A stretch of 64,000 nt of DNA. Source: Hormiphora californensis (lineage: Eukaryota > Ctenophora > Tentaculata > Cydippida > Pleurobrachiidae). Positions 45,558-61,868 of this stretch are shown here, piece after piece (the first letter of the stretch is position 1; every line of letters starts with the position of its first letter). The translations under genes and the position numbers were made by a program. The stretch lies in the NCBI GenBank assembly GCA_020137815.1, contig CM035351.1, positions 8,693,100 through 8,757,099 of the forward strand, in the 5' to 3' direction. The notes below the pieces were generated by a model. That model saw nothing but the letters and a program-made list of their open reading frames with translations. It did no database searches and was not told where the DNA came from.

Positions 45558-45912
45558 CTGTACATTAAAGTGTGCTTCAAGGGATGCCAACTTATCGTGG
45601 AGTTAAATTGAAATATTACTCCCTCTCTTCGATATTAAAGTATGAAAACTACTGAACTGAAGACAGTAGTTAGTGTAAACATGCGATACATCTACTCGAT
45701 ATACAAATACATTATCCATTTCCAATATATCCGTGTCTTTACATTTTTACTCGCACAGCAACATAAAAGAACCTAAAATCCATCAAATTACCGCTCAATA
45801 AGCGCCTGAAATATGTTTTCCCAAAAAACAATATGACTGTTACATCTGTCTACAGAGTAAAAAGAAATTAAAATCCTTCACTAATAATAATAACACCCAA
45901 TAGTTTGACCAA

Positions 45913-48534
45913 TTAAAAAGGTGACCACCCTGTCATAGTACTATCATAATTAAATAGAGTCAACATTCTCTGACACTGTGATTCCACTAGTTTAGCGTGT
46001 TCAGGCTTCATCACCTTCTTCCATGCATTCACTACTTCTGCTGTGTTTCGAATCACCTGGGGAGAAAACATGTGAGGAGTTAAGAATTAAGGGAGGTGTT
46101 GTTTTGTTCAAACCCTTTTCATTGTAGGACAGGGTCGAGAAAGACAAGGGAGGTACCTTAATGGTTAACCTAGGTGTATGATAAATTTTAGTTAACGCTT
46201 TAGAGAAATAAAGAAAGGAGCACATTTTACCCACCTCATATGATCCCTCTACAACAGTACCACTGCTGCTGGTCCTAATGTATTCCCGTATTTCATCTGT
46301 CATCTGCAGACCCACCCACTCATACAACTGCTCAACAACATCCAGAGGGTCGGCTGCCAGCTGAAATAGAATGGAGATCAGACAAAGGTTATTTTTTACA
46401 ATTCGATATTAGGGAAACAAGAGAGATAAAATGTATCCCCGGTGCTATGATGTATAACTATACATGGTGGTGGTATAATACTCACATCTTCATATTTGAC
46501 GACCCGGTAGCGTCCATCAAAGAAAGGTGATAAGCCCACCCTGGCACTCAACACGAAACTCTCACACAACTGCCGGGATACATTCAGTATCTCCTCGTCT
46601 TTGAAGGAGGCCGTCTTTTCCACCGTGTTACCCGTTTTTAGATCTCCAAACGTGCTCTGGGCGGGAGACACATGTTTTATAATAGAAAGGGGGAGGGGGT
46701 CAAATGGGGAGGTGCTGGAAAGTTGTATTCTCTGTACAACAGCTAAATTAGAAACGATTGAAATGCAATTATTTGTGTTTAACAACTAACTTACCATTCG
46801 TGATTGTATAATGGGTCGTGGGTCTCGGACCAGATGAATGATTTTGAAATTTTTACACCCCAGATCCTCCAGTTGAGCCAGTTGGGAGAGGTCGTACAAT
46901 CGGATAACTTTAGCTGTAATTAACTTGACATTTCTACACCACTCCTCCGCATGTTCTGAGAGATGACAAACACAATTAATTATTTTTAATGTAACTAAAG
47001 AGATTGGCTTGCCCCTAGTGAGATCTAGATTCAAACAAGATTTCACTGGCCTAAATTATGTAGTCAGAGGATATGATCACGAGAACTGTATGAATTGCGA
47101 GATCTGAACCGAACAACATGTCACTTAGACTTACTCAAATCCTCAGGAGGTTTATGTTTCAGTGCATACTTCAGGGCTCCATCTGCCTTCCTATAAGCAG
47201 GTAACACCTTTCCCTCCTTATCCAGGTACCCCTGCATCTTCTGGATACTCTTACTCCAGGAGGGGATGGCTCCCATAGAGGGGTACCGGACACCCTTGAA
47301 CTGGCACTGACACTCATTAGCCAGCACTTCCACCTTTACATTCACCCAATCTGCCCGGGATAGCTTCCCTACACTCTCCCATACCTTCTCGTCCTGGGTG
47401 GGAGTAAAGAGGAATGATATCGAGAATAGGTGACAATGGTACAAAGGAGTAAAGAGGAATGATATCGAGAATAGGTGACAATGGTACAAAGGAATAAAGA
47501 GGAATGATATCGAGAATAGGTGACAATGGTACAAAGGAGTAAAGAGGAATGATATCGAGAATAGGTGACAATGGTACAAAGGAGTAATAAGGAATGAGAT
47601 TAAAATACTGATAGGAATAATATTCATGTTCTAGCTCATTGGGCTGAGTCATATTTGAAAGTGTAAAAGAGGGAGTTGGAGAATAGTGCTTTAAAACCAT
47701 GATGTGATAAAAGTGGCGTATTTTGTGCACCTGATGTGAATCTTCTTCCATGAGGCGCGAGTTCTACAGTGTGCCACTGAGGGTGAACAGATCTTGTAAA
47801 AATTTAACATGTATTGACTGTGATCGCCGATAGTATCGGGGAATAAAAAAGTGGAATTTAACGTCTGTTTACCAAACGTGACCAATACCTCGCGAGACAC
47901 CCTAAAAAAGTGTCCCGCTAGGCCTACTAATCCCCCTACTAATATATTATCTAGTGTCTCGTTACCTTTTTAAAAGCCCTCTCATCGAGAGGTTCAAAGA
48001 AATCAAGGACCTCTACATTCTCCGTAAAGAAGCTCTCCAACCAGGTGCTACCAGATCTGGCGGCAGCCAATATCACCACAAAGGGGACTGTCTGGTTGGA
48101 CGTGCCTGGCTTTCGTATATGCTGAAGAGAGGAAACAGAGGTTAACAAGATCCTAAACAACTCAATCGCAAATACAAGATTCAAGCTGTTGGAGTTGGTT
48201 CTATCTACGAATCCAGCTATGATTAGAGGTTAGATAGATCTTGAGTAATACCTTTTGACAGGGTTTTGAAGGTGGTGCCATGAGTATAAACAGAACACAA
48301 ACACATGCTGTCACAGGGAATATCCACCACACTGAAAACCTCATGGCTCAGTCTATAATTGGTCAGGTTAATTGGGCCATAGCATGACTGTAATTGGAGT
48401 TGTTTGTTAATTGGTATCATGAGGGAGGGGGTCAATATGCACAGTTTCAAACACGTTATGATTCTAAAAAGGGTACAGTTATCAAACTGAAACATAAATA
48501 GGACAAAAATAAATAATAAACTCGCAATTGTCAT
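45913..48534 (-). CDS. Carbohydrate sulfotransferase (PAPS-dependent, Golgi)
   Basis: Transfers sulfate from PAPS to sugars, expected as a type II membrane protein in the Golgi. Exons 47966-48121, 47135-47393, 46795-46955, 46486-46656, 46235-46360 and 45913-46056 are all phase-consistent. The 5'-phosphosulfate loop is ILAAARSGSTWLESFF, the 3'-phosphate motif is IHLVRDPRPIIQSRM, and FFEPL follows the first motif as in GlcNAc-6-/chondroitin-type sulfotransferases. The C-terminal KPEHAKLVESQCQRML resembles the end of that family. The first exon lies within 48223-48534 and begins with a hydrophobic anchor (MTIASLLFIFVLFMF); its donor is not resolved, because the obvious one at GTATTA gives the wrong phase. 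Intron 1 of the catalytic part carries a 45-base tandem repeat. The acceptor substrate cannot be read from sequence. Confidence 0.85.
47397..47590. repeat. 45-base tandem repeat, four copies
   Basis: Units AAAGGAGTAAAGAGGAATGA, TATCGAGAATAGGTGACAAT, GGTAC follow each other almost without change in an intron of the sulfotransferase gene. The array abuts the acceptor of exon 47135-47393. Confidence 0.95.
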
Positions 48535-48856
48535 CACTCTCAAAAACTATAGTGAACACAACAAGCATGTACGGGCGTCGGGCGGCCAATATGACGGAGG
48601 ATCACTTCTTGATTTACTTTCTACTCTAGAGCACAGTGTACTAAGTGAAGTAAATCTATGTTAAAAAACAAGAAGCGTGTAGACCTTTACCAAGAATGGG
48701 GCATGTACATAACAAAAGACGTTTGTGTGTAACAGGTAGTTGAGTAGCTAAATACAATTCAAGAGATATAAGTAGCTTCAGAACGATCAAGAGATGTTGG
48801 CGTGATGATGGCACTATAGGAAAATAGAGAGCGAGACACATAGGTAGGGGAAAAAA

Positions 48857-48938
<82 letters not shown>

Positions 48939-49096
48939 AAGAAACGACTTTAGAAGCAGGAAACGGTCCCATGTGATGAGCTTTCTCTGACATAGTTTGT
49001 ACAAATAGGTTGCTCTATCTCTCTCTCTCACACTCTCTCTCTCACTCTCTCTCTCACTCCCTCTCTCTCTCCCCCTCTCTCTCTTCTCAATGTCCG
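48535..49096. other. Gap between METTL14 and sulfotransferase with (AG)n
   Basis: Contains an (AG)n run at about 48860-48934 and a CT-rich patch at 49015-49085. An acceptor-like CACTATAG (minus strand) ends 12 bases before the sulfotransferase ATG at 48534. No further gene is seen. Confidence 0.6.
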
Positions 49097-52559
<3,463 letters not shown>

Positions 52560-52584
52560 ATCTGCTGTTGCTAGGGAGAGAATA
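52560..52584 (-). promoter_or_regulatory. Splice-acceptor-like site before METTL14 start
   Basis: On the minus strand, CTTTCCTATTCTCTCCCTAG ends at 52571, 11 bases before the ATG. It has a strong pyrimidine tract. Confidence 0.5.
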
Positions 52585-53011
52585 GGAAAGAATAGGTATG
52601 AGAATAGGTTTGAGTCAGGTTATATTTATTTCCTGTCCATCAAGTGATGTCAATACAAGATGTGCAAACAATTTTGCTTCTATATTTGTACTCGCTGACG
52701 ACTGAGCCCTCTCGGTACAAGATAAATTGGAATGTGTTTCATGCTAAAAGTAATAAAATGGAAACAATCATCTCTTTACAAATCAAGAATTGAAAAAGGA
52801 TTCATACTCAGCTTTATTCTGATTAATTTACTGCTAAGATATGATTTGGATAACATATGAAAAATACTGCATAACATTGTTAAAAAACTTAAACTCACGC
52901 GGGGTAAAAATAAAGTATATAATAAGTGTATAACTAATTAACTAGTTAACAACTAAAGATCAAACTAGTAATATTAGTAATATTAATAGTAGAAAATATC
53001 CTTGTAAAAAG
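52585..53011. other. Gap between GCLC and METTL14
   Basis: AT-rich, with no exon recognised. It would hold the GCLC 3' UTR and either the METTL14 promoter or an intercistronic spacer. Confidence 0.5.
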
Positions 53012-56000
53012 TTATATTTCCGGCGTGGGTGAGAAATTAGGGCTGGAATCGTTATCCGCGATATAACTATCTCTCCGGTAGTTCTTGTTGTTGAAGTCAC
53101 TGTCAACACGAAGTTTACCAATCAAATCGGGGCAAGTTTTACCCTCCGTGATCTTCCTACACTCCATCATCAAATCATAGGTCATCTGAGAGAGAGGATG
53201 ATTGAAAACGGGTACAATAAATGGTAATACCAAGTTACAACGAAGTAATACAACTGTAATTTCAAATTTGGATCCAAGTCCTACTGAAATTATGTAACAT
53301 CTTACATCAGGTTATGATATTGAGCTAAAAAGACCTCTTACCTCTTCAGATACGACAGAATCGTTTTTGTAGAGAGGGTGATTCATCACAAAGTTCCTCA
53401 TCCATGTAGCGGTGGTTAACAGCTCACCACTTGCCCTCTTCTGTATCAGACTTAGGTAGGAGCAAATTCTGGTGGCTGTTACAAACTCCAGATCAGGCTA
53501 AAAATGGGGAGAGAGATCATATCAGAAACCGATTTCTTGCTGCTACTGTCGAGCACTTTCACAGATCGAGCTGTAAAGATCAAGATTTCAATACCATGTG
53601 TTTGATGTAGGCACGAAGGACATTGCTAATCCCAGGGAAGTCTCCAGTACCATTGATAATGTCATTGATCGTCATTTCAGCAATCTCAGGCTCGCAGCAA
53701 CATTGGATGTTGGTACTAGGGGAGAAAAATGGGCGTTAGAGTGGGCTGTATCATTCGCCAATCTGGTTGTACTATGTACTGTGTATTTACCACATCATAT
53801 ATTTGTCGACAGTTAGGATCAGACTACACATAATTGGTTATTGTAAATCTAACCATTACACTCACCGGAAGTAGAACTTCTGATCAAGAACAGCGTTTCT
53901 CTGTTGAGCCCGCTTCATATTTTCCTGCACGTATGAAAGGGGCAGGTAGAAGTTGCAGTTGAAGCTGACCAGGGCCCTGGATAACTAGGATGCAAAACGC
54001 GACAAATGCAGCATTTTCAAAATCTGTCAGCTGGGCCTCAATCGTTCTGAACTCCACCCTCCATCCAATGTCAGAATCAGGGGGAGGCGGCTTGAAGCGC
54101 ATGTTTTGCCAGTTTGTCGACTGCAAACTCTCGAAATGATCCGTATCCTTCTCATCATCCAGCTCTATCCTGTTGCTAAATGCGGAGATAGGATCCCTGG
54201 AGAATATGTGGGCAATGTGTTTAGCCAGAAGGTGGTCCATGTTAGGCAACTCCTCAGCCATTAGAGTCGCATAGATCTCCTTATCATAGATGAGGTCTAC
54301 ATCGCTGAACTTTTCGGAGTTCAGGTAGGAGTTGATGCAGGAGTATCGGGAGGATTTGTGGGGGTATTGACCCTGTCCCTTCATTTCCTGGTGAAGGTAT
54401 TTAGTGTTACACACTCACAATGGTTTACAGACAGACAGACAAACAGTTTCGTTACATACAGACAGACAAACAGTTTTTAATGCGAGTATGATTGTACCAC
54501 AAAGCAATTACATAGGAAGATACAATTACAGTTACCTTTAGATACAACTACACAACATTTTGACCTGGTCAGTTCGGTCGTCTACTGCAGCAGAGATCAC
54601 ATTCCATCTGCAGTCAACATCACACAGGTAGCCCCGGTATATTGGTGAGGCAGCAGAGAGGGCCATTACAATGGGAGACATGACAGCCAGCTGGTCGTAC
54701 AATACCCTCGCTTCTTTAATGTTGCACGCCTGAGAGGAAAACATGTTATTTCTGGAACCGACAATGCTGAGATGATTCAACTCAACAGTTGCGTATTTCT
54801 GACTAGATGACCTGGTCTTGCCACACAACTGTTGAGGTGAATTATCTTAACAACAAATTTCTTTTAATGATGGAGGTATTACCTGGAATGTAACCTGGAT
54901 ACAGCAACAGCCCATCCCAAAACCCATGGCATCCATGTAGACGTGATCCTCCTTAGCCGCCTCCAGGTCAGGGAACTCGTTAAAAGGGGAGGGCGTGTTG
55001 ATGTCCTTGTAGATTGGCACATTTATCTCAACCTGAAAAAAGAGTTAAAACATCTTGAAGCATGCTACTACTACTCCTCCTCTCCCGCAAGTATGATGTA
55101 ACGAAAAGAGCGTGTAAGAACTACAGAAAACAATACAGTTCTGCAGAACTGTTTTGTTTTTCAGTTTCATAACCAAGCAAGGTTCATTGTGATGGGGGAG
55201 GGGTGACATTTGTGGGGTACCTTGTAAATATAGTACACACCTTTTTCCCTCGCCTCTCTCGGATGCTCTTGACGAGGTTCCCAAACCGGGGGTGAGGATT
55301 TATGCACTCATCCGGGAAAAAGAGACTATTTGAGATGTCCCCGTGTGGGTTTGGGGTAGCGGGTGGCCAGCAGAAATCAGGGCACCCCAACCTCGGGAAG
55401 CTGGTTATTGTCATCACTGTCTCAGTATCATCGTTAATAACCTGAAATAAAACAATGAACTGTGTTTACAGCTGTGTTTCCCGCTGCGGAGAAGCTAAGA
55501 GAAAGCAATGCATACATTTGCCTAAATTCTCTACCCTCTCTCACCGTACCCCGCGAGGAAGTATTGTAAAGGAGGGTGTATCTAGGGTTTATTTAGTTAG
55601 AGAATACACATTCGTTAGAGTGTTAAACAAACACAGCTAGTGAGAATGTCTGACTGTCGAAAAGATAGAAATACATATGTAAACCCGACACAATGACACA
55701 TAATATATAACATAATCATATGATAATGTATACCTGGTTGAGCTCTTTCCTCCGATGTCTCATGTCCCGGATCACATGGTTCAGCTCCTCAAAGTCATCC
55801 AAAAAGGGTTTGTTGGGTGTTGACTCTATCTGGAAGGACCCGAACTCCTCTACAAAGGTAACGGGCATCTCAAAATCACAGTTGTGCTCTTTGACCTTTT
55901 CCAAGAGTTCGGCAGTTCGGCGTAGCAGGTACACACGCTTCTTTTCGTGGTCAAATTTGAACAACAAATATTCAATCTCGTCTCCCCATTTTAGTTGGTC

Positions 56001-56235
56001 GTAACATCTGAAAGTATACATCTGGTTACTAATGGTTACTAGTGGTTACCGGATACCGGTGGTTACCAATGGTTACGAAGTGTTACTAAGGGTTACCAGT
56101 GGTTACCAGTGGTTACCTGTTAGAGAGCGTCTTCATTAGGTTCATGAACTGCTGAATGCCATGTTTTCTAATATAATCAGCTAGCTCTTTAGTTTCACTC
56201 CACGGTAGTGGCTCCCCTCGAACCAAGATACCCAT
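53012..56235 (-). CDS. GCLC: Glutamate-cysteine ligase catalytic subunit
   Basis: Makes gamma-glutamylcysteine from glutamate, cysteine and ATP, the rate-limiting step of glutathione synthesis in the cytosol. Nine exons: 56117-56235, 55734-56007, 55241-55441, 54883-55032, 54565-54729, 53866-54387, 53595-53715, 53342-53497 and 53012-53185, giving 626 residues (human 637). Diagnostic stretches: [103 protein letters not shown] and [20 protein letters not shown]. One extra base near 53975 (CAGGGCCC) shifts the frame inside exon 53866-54387; the original frame resumes as [15 protein letters not shown] and all phases then fit. That is probably a consensus error. An acceptor-like CGCTTTGTAG ends 1 base before the ATG. 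Confidence 0.96.
56023..56116. repeat. GGTTACCAGT-type minisatellite
   Basis: Eight or nine units of 10-11 bases (TGGTTACTAA, TGGTTACCAG) fill the first GCLC intron up to the donor. Confidence 0.9.
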
Positions 56236-56509
56236 TCTACAAAGCGGGAAGATAAAGAATTGAAAGGGGGGATTGAAAGTGGGGGGGGGGGGGGGTATTA
56301 GACGGTTATGAGTTAGAATGTGGGAAGGTGGGGACGGTTACGGATTATAAGTTAACCGAATTTGAAAGAGGATAGGGCAGGTGGAAATATTATCCAGAGA
56401 GTAATGTAGAAGTGAAACAATAAGATAATTAAAAGCGGTCAGACACTGTTGTCCCATAAAGTATTTAATAAGTTAAATAAAAAGACGTAAAACCCAAAAC
56501 TGTCTGTCT

Positions 56510-59500
56510 TCACCCAAACTTGCTAAACTTCTTCTCCTTGGGCACCTTCTTCTTCTTCTTTTTCACCGAACTACCATCTTGATCTATCGATTCTTGTAGT
56601 TTCGAGAAGAAGTTAGAGTTCACCTTCTCAGATGACTTCTTGGCCAGTTTTATACCCTGTTTCACCTCATCAGCCACTGCTGAAATGGCATCCTTCTTGT
56701 TCTTCACCTTGGCACCACCCTCGGCTCGCTCCTTCTTCAACTTCTTAATATCCCGCTCCTCGGCCTTGTGGGACTGACTCTTCTTAATCTTCCTTCTCTT
56801 CCTCTTTTTGTCTGTTTTGGTTTCCTCAATATCAGCACGGAGTTCTTCCCTTTGTTTTGCCTTCACCTCGGCCGGTGCTAACAGTTGTGTCTCCGCTACT
56901 GATGTAGGCATGGCCTCCTCCATTGATACCGCTGGAGCATTAACAACAATCTTTAACTCCTCCTTGACACCCTTGGGCGTGAAGTTGAAGTTGGAGAGGG
57001 CGTCCAGTTTCCGGAATAAGTTAGCCAGGTCCACTTTGATTTTCTCCTCATCCTCATTGACATCCTCCTTCTCCGCGGCCTCTGTCGCCTCCTGGGCCTC
57101 CAGATAATCCTTCTCATAAACCTGTGCTAAACTCAACTGACTCTTCTCCTGATTGAGTGGCATTTCCTTTAACTTCATCGTATCCCTACCCACTGGTTTC
57201 TCCTTTCTCTCCACATCATCGAACAGTTTGATCTTGATCCTCTCCAGGATGATCTTCTCAATCCGAGTTGTGGTCTCCATGGTGATCTCAGGGGCAGGTT
57301 TCTGTCCGTGATCGAACTGAAGGTCCTCCTCCAACAATGTGTTCACCTCCCTATCCCCCTGACCTGCCTCTCCCTTCATTCTCCACGATTTGGCAGACAT
57401 GGCCTCTTTCTCGTTAGCCTCAATCTTCGCTTGTACCTGTGTGGGATGAGTGTTACTGAATGTTGTAACTACCGTGTGGGGCAATAAAAATGCCCCCCCA
57501 AGTCTACCATAGTTCCAAATATCGTGGAGCGCTAAAATTTGGTACAGTAACTCTGTAAGACAAATAAATAACTTGACCAAAATTTCAGACCTCTAGCTCA
57601 AAATTCATTTTTTTGATCGGAATGAACATTGTCATTCATTCCAGGGAAAAATATTTTCCGGTTCAAAATTTGACCAATTATGTTTGGCTATCGATTAGCT
57701 TTCCAATGTGACCAAGATCAGCTAAATTGGACAACCACAAGAGACACAGTGTCATGTTTCTTAAAGTTAGTCAGGTCATGTGATCTTCACTGAATCGTTG
57801 ATCGTGTTCAGTATTACGAATTGGTCTAAGTGGTAGAGAATCACGTATCACATCTGCTAATGAGGGATGACGATGCTGATTGGTCATGAGATCTGTAGCT
57901 CTTTGATAAATGTCCTCTTTCCTCGAATCACATCACCCTGTATTGGTACACATACCCAATTAGCGGCCATGATACGAGATTCCTTTGCCCATTGGCCCGA
58001 TTAGAAATCCCGGAAACTCAACGATTCGGTGAAGATCACATGACCTGACTAACTTAAAGCAACATGACACTGTGTCTCTTGTGTTTGTCCAATTTAGCTG
58101 ATCTTGGTCCCATTGGAAAGCAAATCGATAGCCAAACATAATTAGTTAAATTTTGGATCGGAAAATATTTTTTCCTGGAATGAATGACAATGTTCATTCC
58201 GATCAAAAAAATGAATTTTGAGCTAGAGGTCTGAAATTTTGGCCAAGTTATTTATTTGTCTCATAGAGTTACTGTACCAAATTTTAGCGCTCCACGATAT
58301 CTGGAACTATGGTAGACTTGGGGGGGCATTTTTATTGCCCCACACGGTAAATACTAAACTAAAATGTCAATGAATGAATGATTGTATTGATTAAAGCGTG
58401 AATACAGTCGGACCCCGATTTAACGGCCCCCGATTTAGCGGCACCCCGATTTAACGGCAGGATAAATTTCCCCCAACAATTTTTTGTAATTTTTTTTGAA
58501 AATTTTTTGAAAATTTTTCAAAGGTGTTTCAACCACGTCCGAATCGTGTTTCGAATCGGTGCATCTTATTGTATGTCTTACCCGTAATTAGACGGTTCGA
58601 AACGAACAGATATGTGATCCCCATGAGGCCCATCGAGTCGCAATTTTGACGCTTGTTAAACTGGCCCCATGGGGATCACGTATCGGTTTGTTTCGAACCG
58701 TCTAATTAGCGACAGGACGTGCGATAAGATGCACTGATTCGAAACACGATTCGGACGTGGTTGATATATCTTTGAAAAATTTTCATAACTTTTTTTGGAA
58801 AATTTTACAGAATGATTTTCAATGCTTTGATCGGTGCTCCCCATGAATTTTCAGAGAAAAAGATATTTTGAAATTTGAATTCTTCCTCACCCCGCTTAAA
58901 GTGCCCCGATTCGGCATGGTATCACGTATCGGTTCGTTTCGAACCGTCTAATTAGCAGCAAGACATGCGATAAGATGCACTGATTCGATATACGATTCGG
59001 ACGTGGTTGATATACCAGTACACGTACCTTAGAAAAATTTTATAACTTTTTTTAAAATTTTTAAAATTATTTTCTTTTTCTAATCAGAAATGATCATGTA
59101 ATCAATACATGGACATTGCATTTACTCAGAGGTGTTTTAGTATAGTATTTTGGACAAAAATAAGGTTTTATGGGCCAAATATGCTCTACCCCGATTTAAC
59201 GGACACCCCGATTTAACGGACAAAACCCTTTCCCCCGAGGGTGCCGTTAAATCGGGGTCCGACTGTACTAAAATTGACCCCTCGTCATTGACAATAAACT
59301 ACCTTTCCAACACCTACCTTTTTCAGTTCCTTCTCTAATTTAGATTCCTCCTCGCTAAGATCTCCTTCATCCTCGCCAGCATTGTCCAGGAAGATGTTAG
59401 CACCCTCCATCTCCTCCTCATCATCTTCATCTCCACTGTCATCTTCTTTGTCATCATTGAAGGCATCCTTCTCCATAGCCTCACAAAACTTATCCATGTC

Positions 59501-59959
59501 TCCAAGATTCATCGGTCTCTCCTCATCTCCTTCCTCCTCTCCCTCCTCTCCTTCCTCTATATCATCATCTTCTCCTTCAATAGCATCATCATCATCTTCA
59601 TTGTCTGACTCCTCCTCCTCCTCTGGTACATCTGCAGGAGGGGCAGGTGTAGCCTCCTCAGCCATCACTAACCGTTTCTCAATTTCACCCTCGATGTTCT
59701 TCACCAGGACCCCGTTGATCAGCTCGATCTGCTGCCAAATCTGTTCATCGTCAAAACTCCCCACCAGCAGCTTCGGTAGGAGAATCTGTTTTCGTAGAGT
59801 GGCGTCACTTGAGCTCACACTGACAATATGGTCATAAAGCTGGGACAGTTGGTCCTTCCACCGAGAGGCTTGAGAGGTGGGCGCGGAGAGATACTGGGAG
59901 GGATCCAGGAGACCGTCACACAGTTTCTCATCGTCAACTGGCAACATGTCTGATGCCAT
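56510..59959 (-). CDS. MPHOSPH10: MPP10, U3 snoRNP component
   Basis: Nucleolar protein of the small-subunit processome for 18S rRNA maturation. Two exons, 59318-59959 and 56510-57436, join in phase 0 to give 522 residues. The N-terminal half has SRWKDQLSQLYDHIV and then long acidic runs (DVPEEEEESDNEDDDD). The second exon has AMSAKSWRMKGEAGQGDREVN, TLLEEDLQFDHGQKPAPEIT, RIEKIILERIKIKLFDDVERK and KSQLSLAQVYEKDYLEAQEA, which are the conserved MPP10 blocks. The tail is Lys-rich (SVKKKKKKVPKEKKFSKFG). The 1.88-kb intron is almost completely filled by two MITEs. An acceptor-like CTGATTTAG ends 7 bases before the ATG. Confidence 0.95.
57472..58347. mobile_element. Foldback MITE with TA duplication, 876 bases
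   Basis: Arms of about 330 bases: CCGTGTGGGGCAATAAAAAT at the left is inverted at the right (ends CACACGG), flanked by TA on both sides. The central loop of about 215 bases is unique. No transposase frame is present. It sits in the MPHOSPH10 intron, 35 bases from an exon. Confidence 0.93.
58405..59265. mobile_element. Pogo-like MITE with TA duplication, 861 bases
   Basis: Terminal inverted repeats CAGTCGGACCCCGATTTAAC and GTTAAATCGGGGTCCGACTG are exact and flanked by TA. ACCCCGATTTA-type subterminal copies follow at both ends (58437-58458 and 59190-59218). Internal inverted blocks such as CGAATCGTGTTTCGAATCGG (58540) pair with 58730-58760, and a third related block lies at 58930-59010. No transposase is seen. 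Pogo/Tigger relatives use such ends. Confidence 0.92.
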
Positions 59960-60162
59960 GATCTGCCTAAATCAGGGGTTAGATAAAGGTTAGACGTGGT
60001 TATTTTATGAATCAAAAAAGGATTAGCCATTTTATGAAGTTGACAATAACAAAATAAAAACACAATAAAATCATTTTACAATGCTATGATAACATTTCAG
60101 TGGTATCATCAGGTATCACAGTATCTTCTTTTACTACTGGCTCAACAACATCTGCCTCCCTT

Positions 60163-60506
60163 TTATAAACCCGTGGTTTGGTTTTTCTCCTGAATTTCAC
60201 CGATCCTATTGATCATCAACACACACTGCTCATACGCCATGTGAAGTCTTTCTCGCAATTGTACACGTTGCCTGTGTGAGGTAGGGTAGTTGACGCATCA
60301 CCCAGATAGTTGATAGCTTGTATCAGTTTATCGTTTATCTGCTGCACCTGTTTTACAAAATACTGAGCGTCCATTTTAACTTTCGGCACGTCAATATGCC
60401 CATCCCGTTCGTGAGATATTTCCTGAAGGGAGGCACGTGCGTATTCAATCATCTGCATCACTGTTTTCTCCATGTTCAGGAGGCCCTGGAACTCCTTGCT
60501 GTTCAT
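60163..60506 (-). CDS. MED11: Mediator subunit MED11, frameshifted near the end
   Basis: Head-module subunit of the Mediator complex in RNA polymerase II transcription. Recognisable blocks: LNMEKTVMQMIEYARASLQE, AQYFVKQVQQINDKLIQAI and LPHTGNVYNCEKDF, in the order and spacing of animal MED11. The frame breaks at about 60242, where one base seems to be missing after GACTTC; with it the protein would continue as HMAYEQCVLMINRIGEIQE and stop at 60163, near the usual length. This is most likely a consensus error. It lies 185 bases after ITFG2 and 204 before MPHOSPH10, on the same strand. An acceptor-like GACTATAACAG ends 7 bases before the ATG. Confidence 0.75.
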
Positions 60507-60690
60507 TGCACTACTGTTATAGTCAGTGGAGAGGATCGTTAGTTATATAGGGATGAGAATCAGTTTATAGACAAATGTAGATCTTACAAAACAATTAACA
60601 TTAAAAACACACACAAAATCATAAATTAAACCAATACACACAGTACACACATTTGCCTTGCTCGACCCTCGAACAAAACAAACACGTATA

Positions 60691-61868
60691 TCATCCTGTC
60701 AACAAACTGCGGATTAGCTTACTACGGTGCTCTCCGCTGATATCCGGATTATCACACACAGCCCCAAAGTCAAACGGGTAATCATTAAGTGTCTGAACGC
60801 CCAGGCTGGTCAACTGAACATTAAAATAAACCACCACGTGACCATTGGTAATGTAAACCAGAGAAGGCTTATTTCCCTCAGGACCAATGGCATATTGACC
60901 AGCACAAAAACCTCTAATGGCCACATTTTCCTCAAACCGATACTTGCAGATATTTTTCTTGTGGTCCACGAAGAATGTTTGTCCATCCCAGGAACAAGCC
61001 ACAACCTCATCATTGTCGTCATTGTCAATATCCATTTTCAGAAGTGCAAATATGGGCATGTCCAATTGGAGTGACCACAGTTCCTGCTCACCACGGTTCA
61101 TTGTCAATAGTCCTTCAAGAGTAACAAACGATACCATGCCATCCTCCCCAACTTCCTCGTTGGATCTGATGTTACCTAATCACATCCCGAACTGGGGAGG
61201 TGAACTTGGCGACTTGTGTGACGGGTTCCCAGCCCTCGAAGCCCGTCTCAGACCGGATAGCCTTCAATACTCGGATACCATCGTAAGGTATACAGACAAT
61301 AAGAATGGTTTGGCCATCAGAAAGCGTGTTAACAGAGATAGCAGCGAACCTCCCGACGAAAGTTATACGATTGTTTATCTTGGGGAACGAGCCTGTCTTC
61401 TGAATCTGGATCCCACGTGTACATGCGAACAACTGTATCCAGGACCACTACAAGATCATTTGCACCACGGTTGGATACATCCGTGATAACCAACTGGGCT
61501 ATGTTGAGGGGAAATTTCTGTTTGTACGTATGGGGTATCTCGATACTCTCTTTCTTGTCTGAAGATTTTGACTCGAGAATCTTCTCATGATCGAATATGT
61601 AGCAGAGGCCCTCACCAGTGATCACAACGAGGGAGTTGTCTCCTTTGTTTTTGATATCTCCAATCCCCAGGCAAGTTATCATACCCAAATTTCTTTTCAT
61701 CCACCGCTCTTCCTTCATTTTATAGATATACAAATCCCCGTCGACATTTCCGATACATAACTCGTTGCAACCATCGTTGTCGAAGTCCCCCAGGGTGACC
61801 GCCTCCGGCAGCAACGTACCGTCAAACTCAAATGTGTAACGCTGTACAAATGAAACTGTACGCACCAT
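60691..61868 (-). CDS. ITFG2: ITFG2-like FG-GAP protein (KICSTOR subunit), two frameshifts
   Basis: ITFG2 is a beta-propeller subunit of KICSTOR, which tethers GATOR1 to lysosomes in mTORC1 control. The first part (61868 to about 61350) has MVRTVSFVQRYTFEFDGTLL, EAVTLGDFDNDGCNELCIGN, DLYIYK and TCLGIGDIKNKGDNSLVVIT, matching the ITFG2 N-terminus and FG-GAP repeats. The second part (to about 61172) has AISVNTLSDGQTILIV, and the third (61170-60691) has FALLKMDIDNDDNDEVVACS and VYITNGHVVVYFN. Frames switch near 61345 and 61168, each as if one base were extra. There is no splice signal at either point, so both look like consensus errors. No intron was found. Confidence 0.78.

Noticed and set aside
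53866-54387. Programmed +1 frameshift in GCLC
   Set aside because: No slippery site or conserved stop is present, other genes show both +1 and -1 breaks, and GCLC is not known to use frameshifting.
59382-59837. Ser-rich plus-strand frame
   Set aside because: It is the reverse of the acidic repeats of MPHOSPH10 exon 1.
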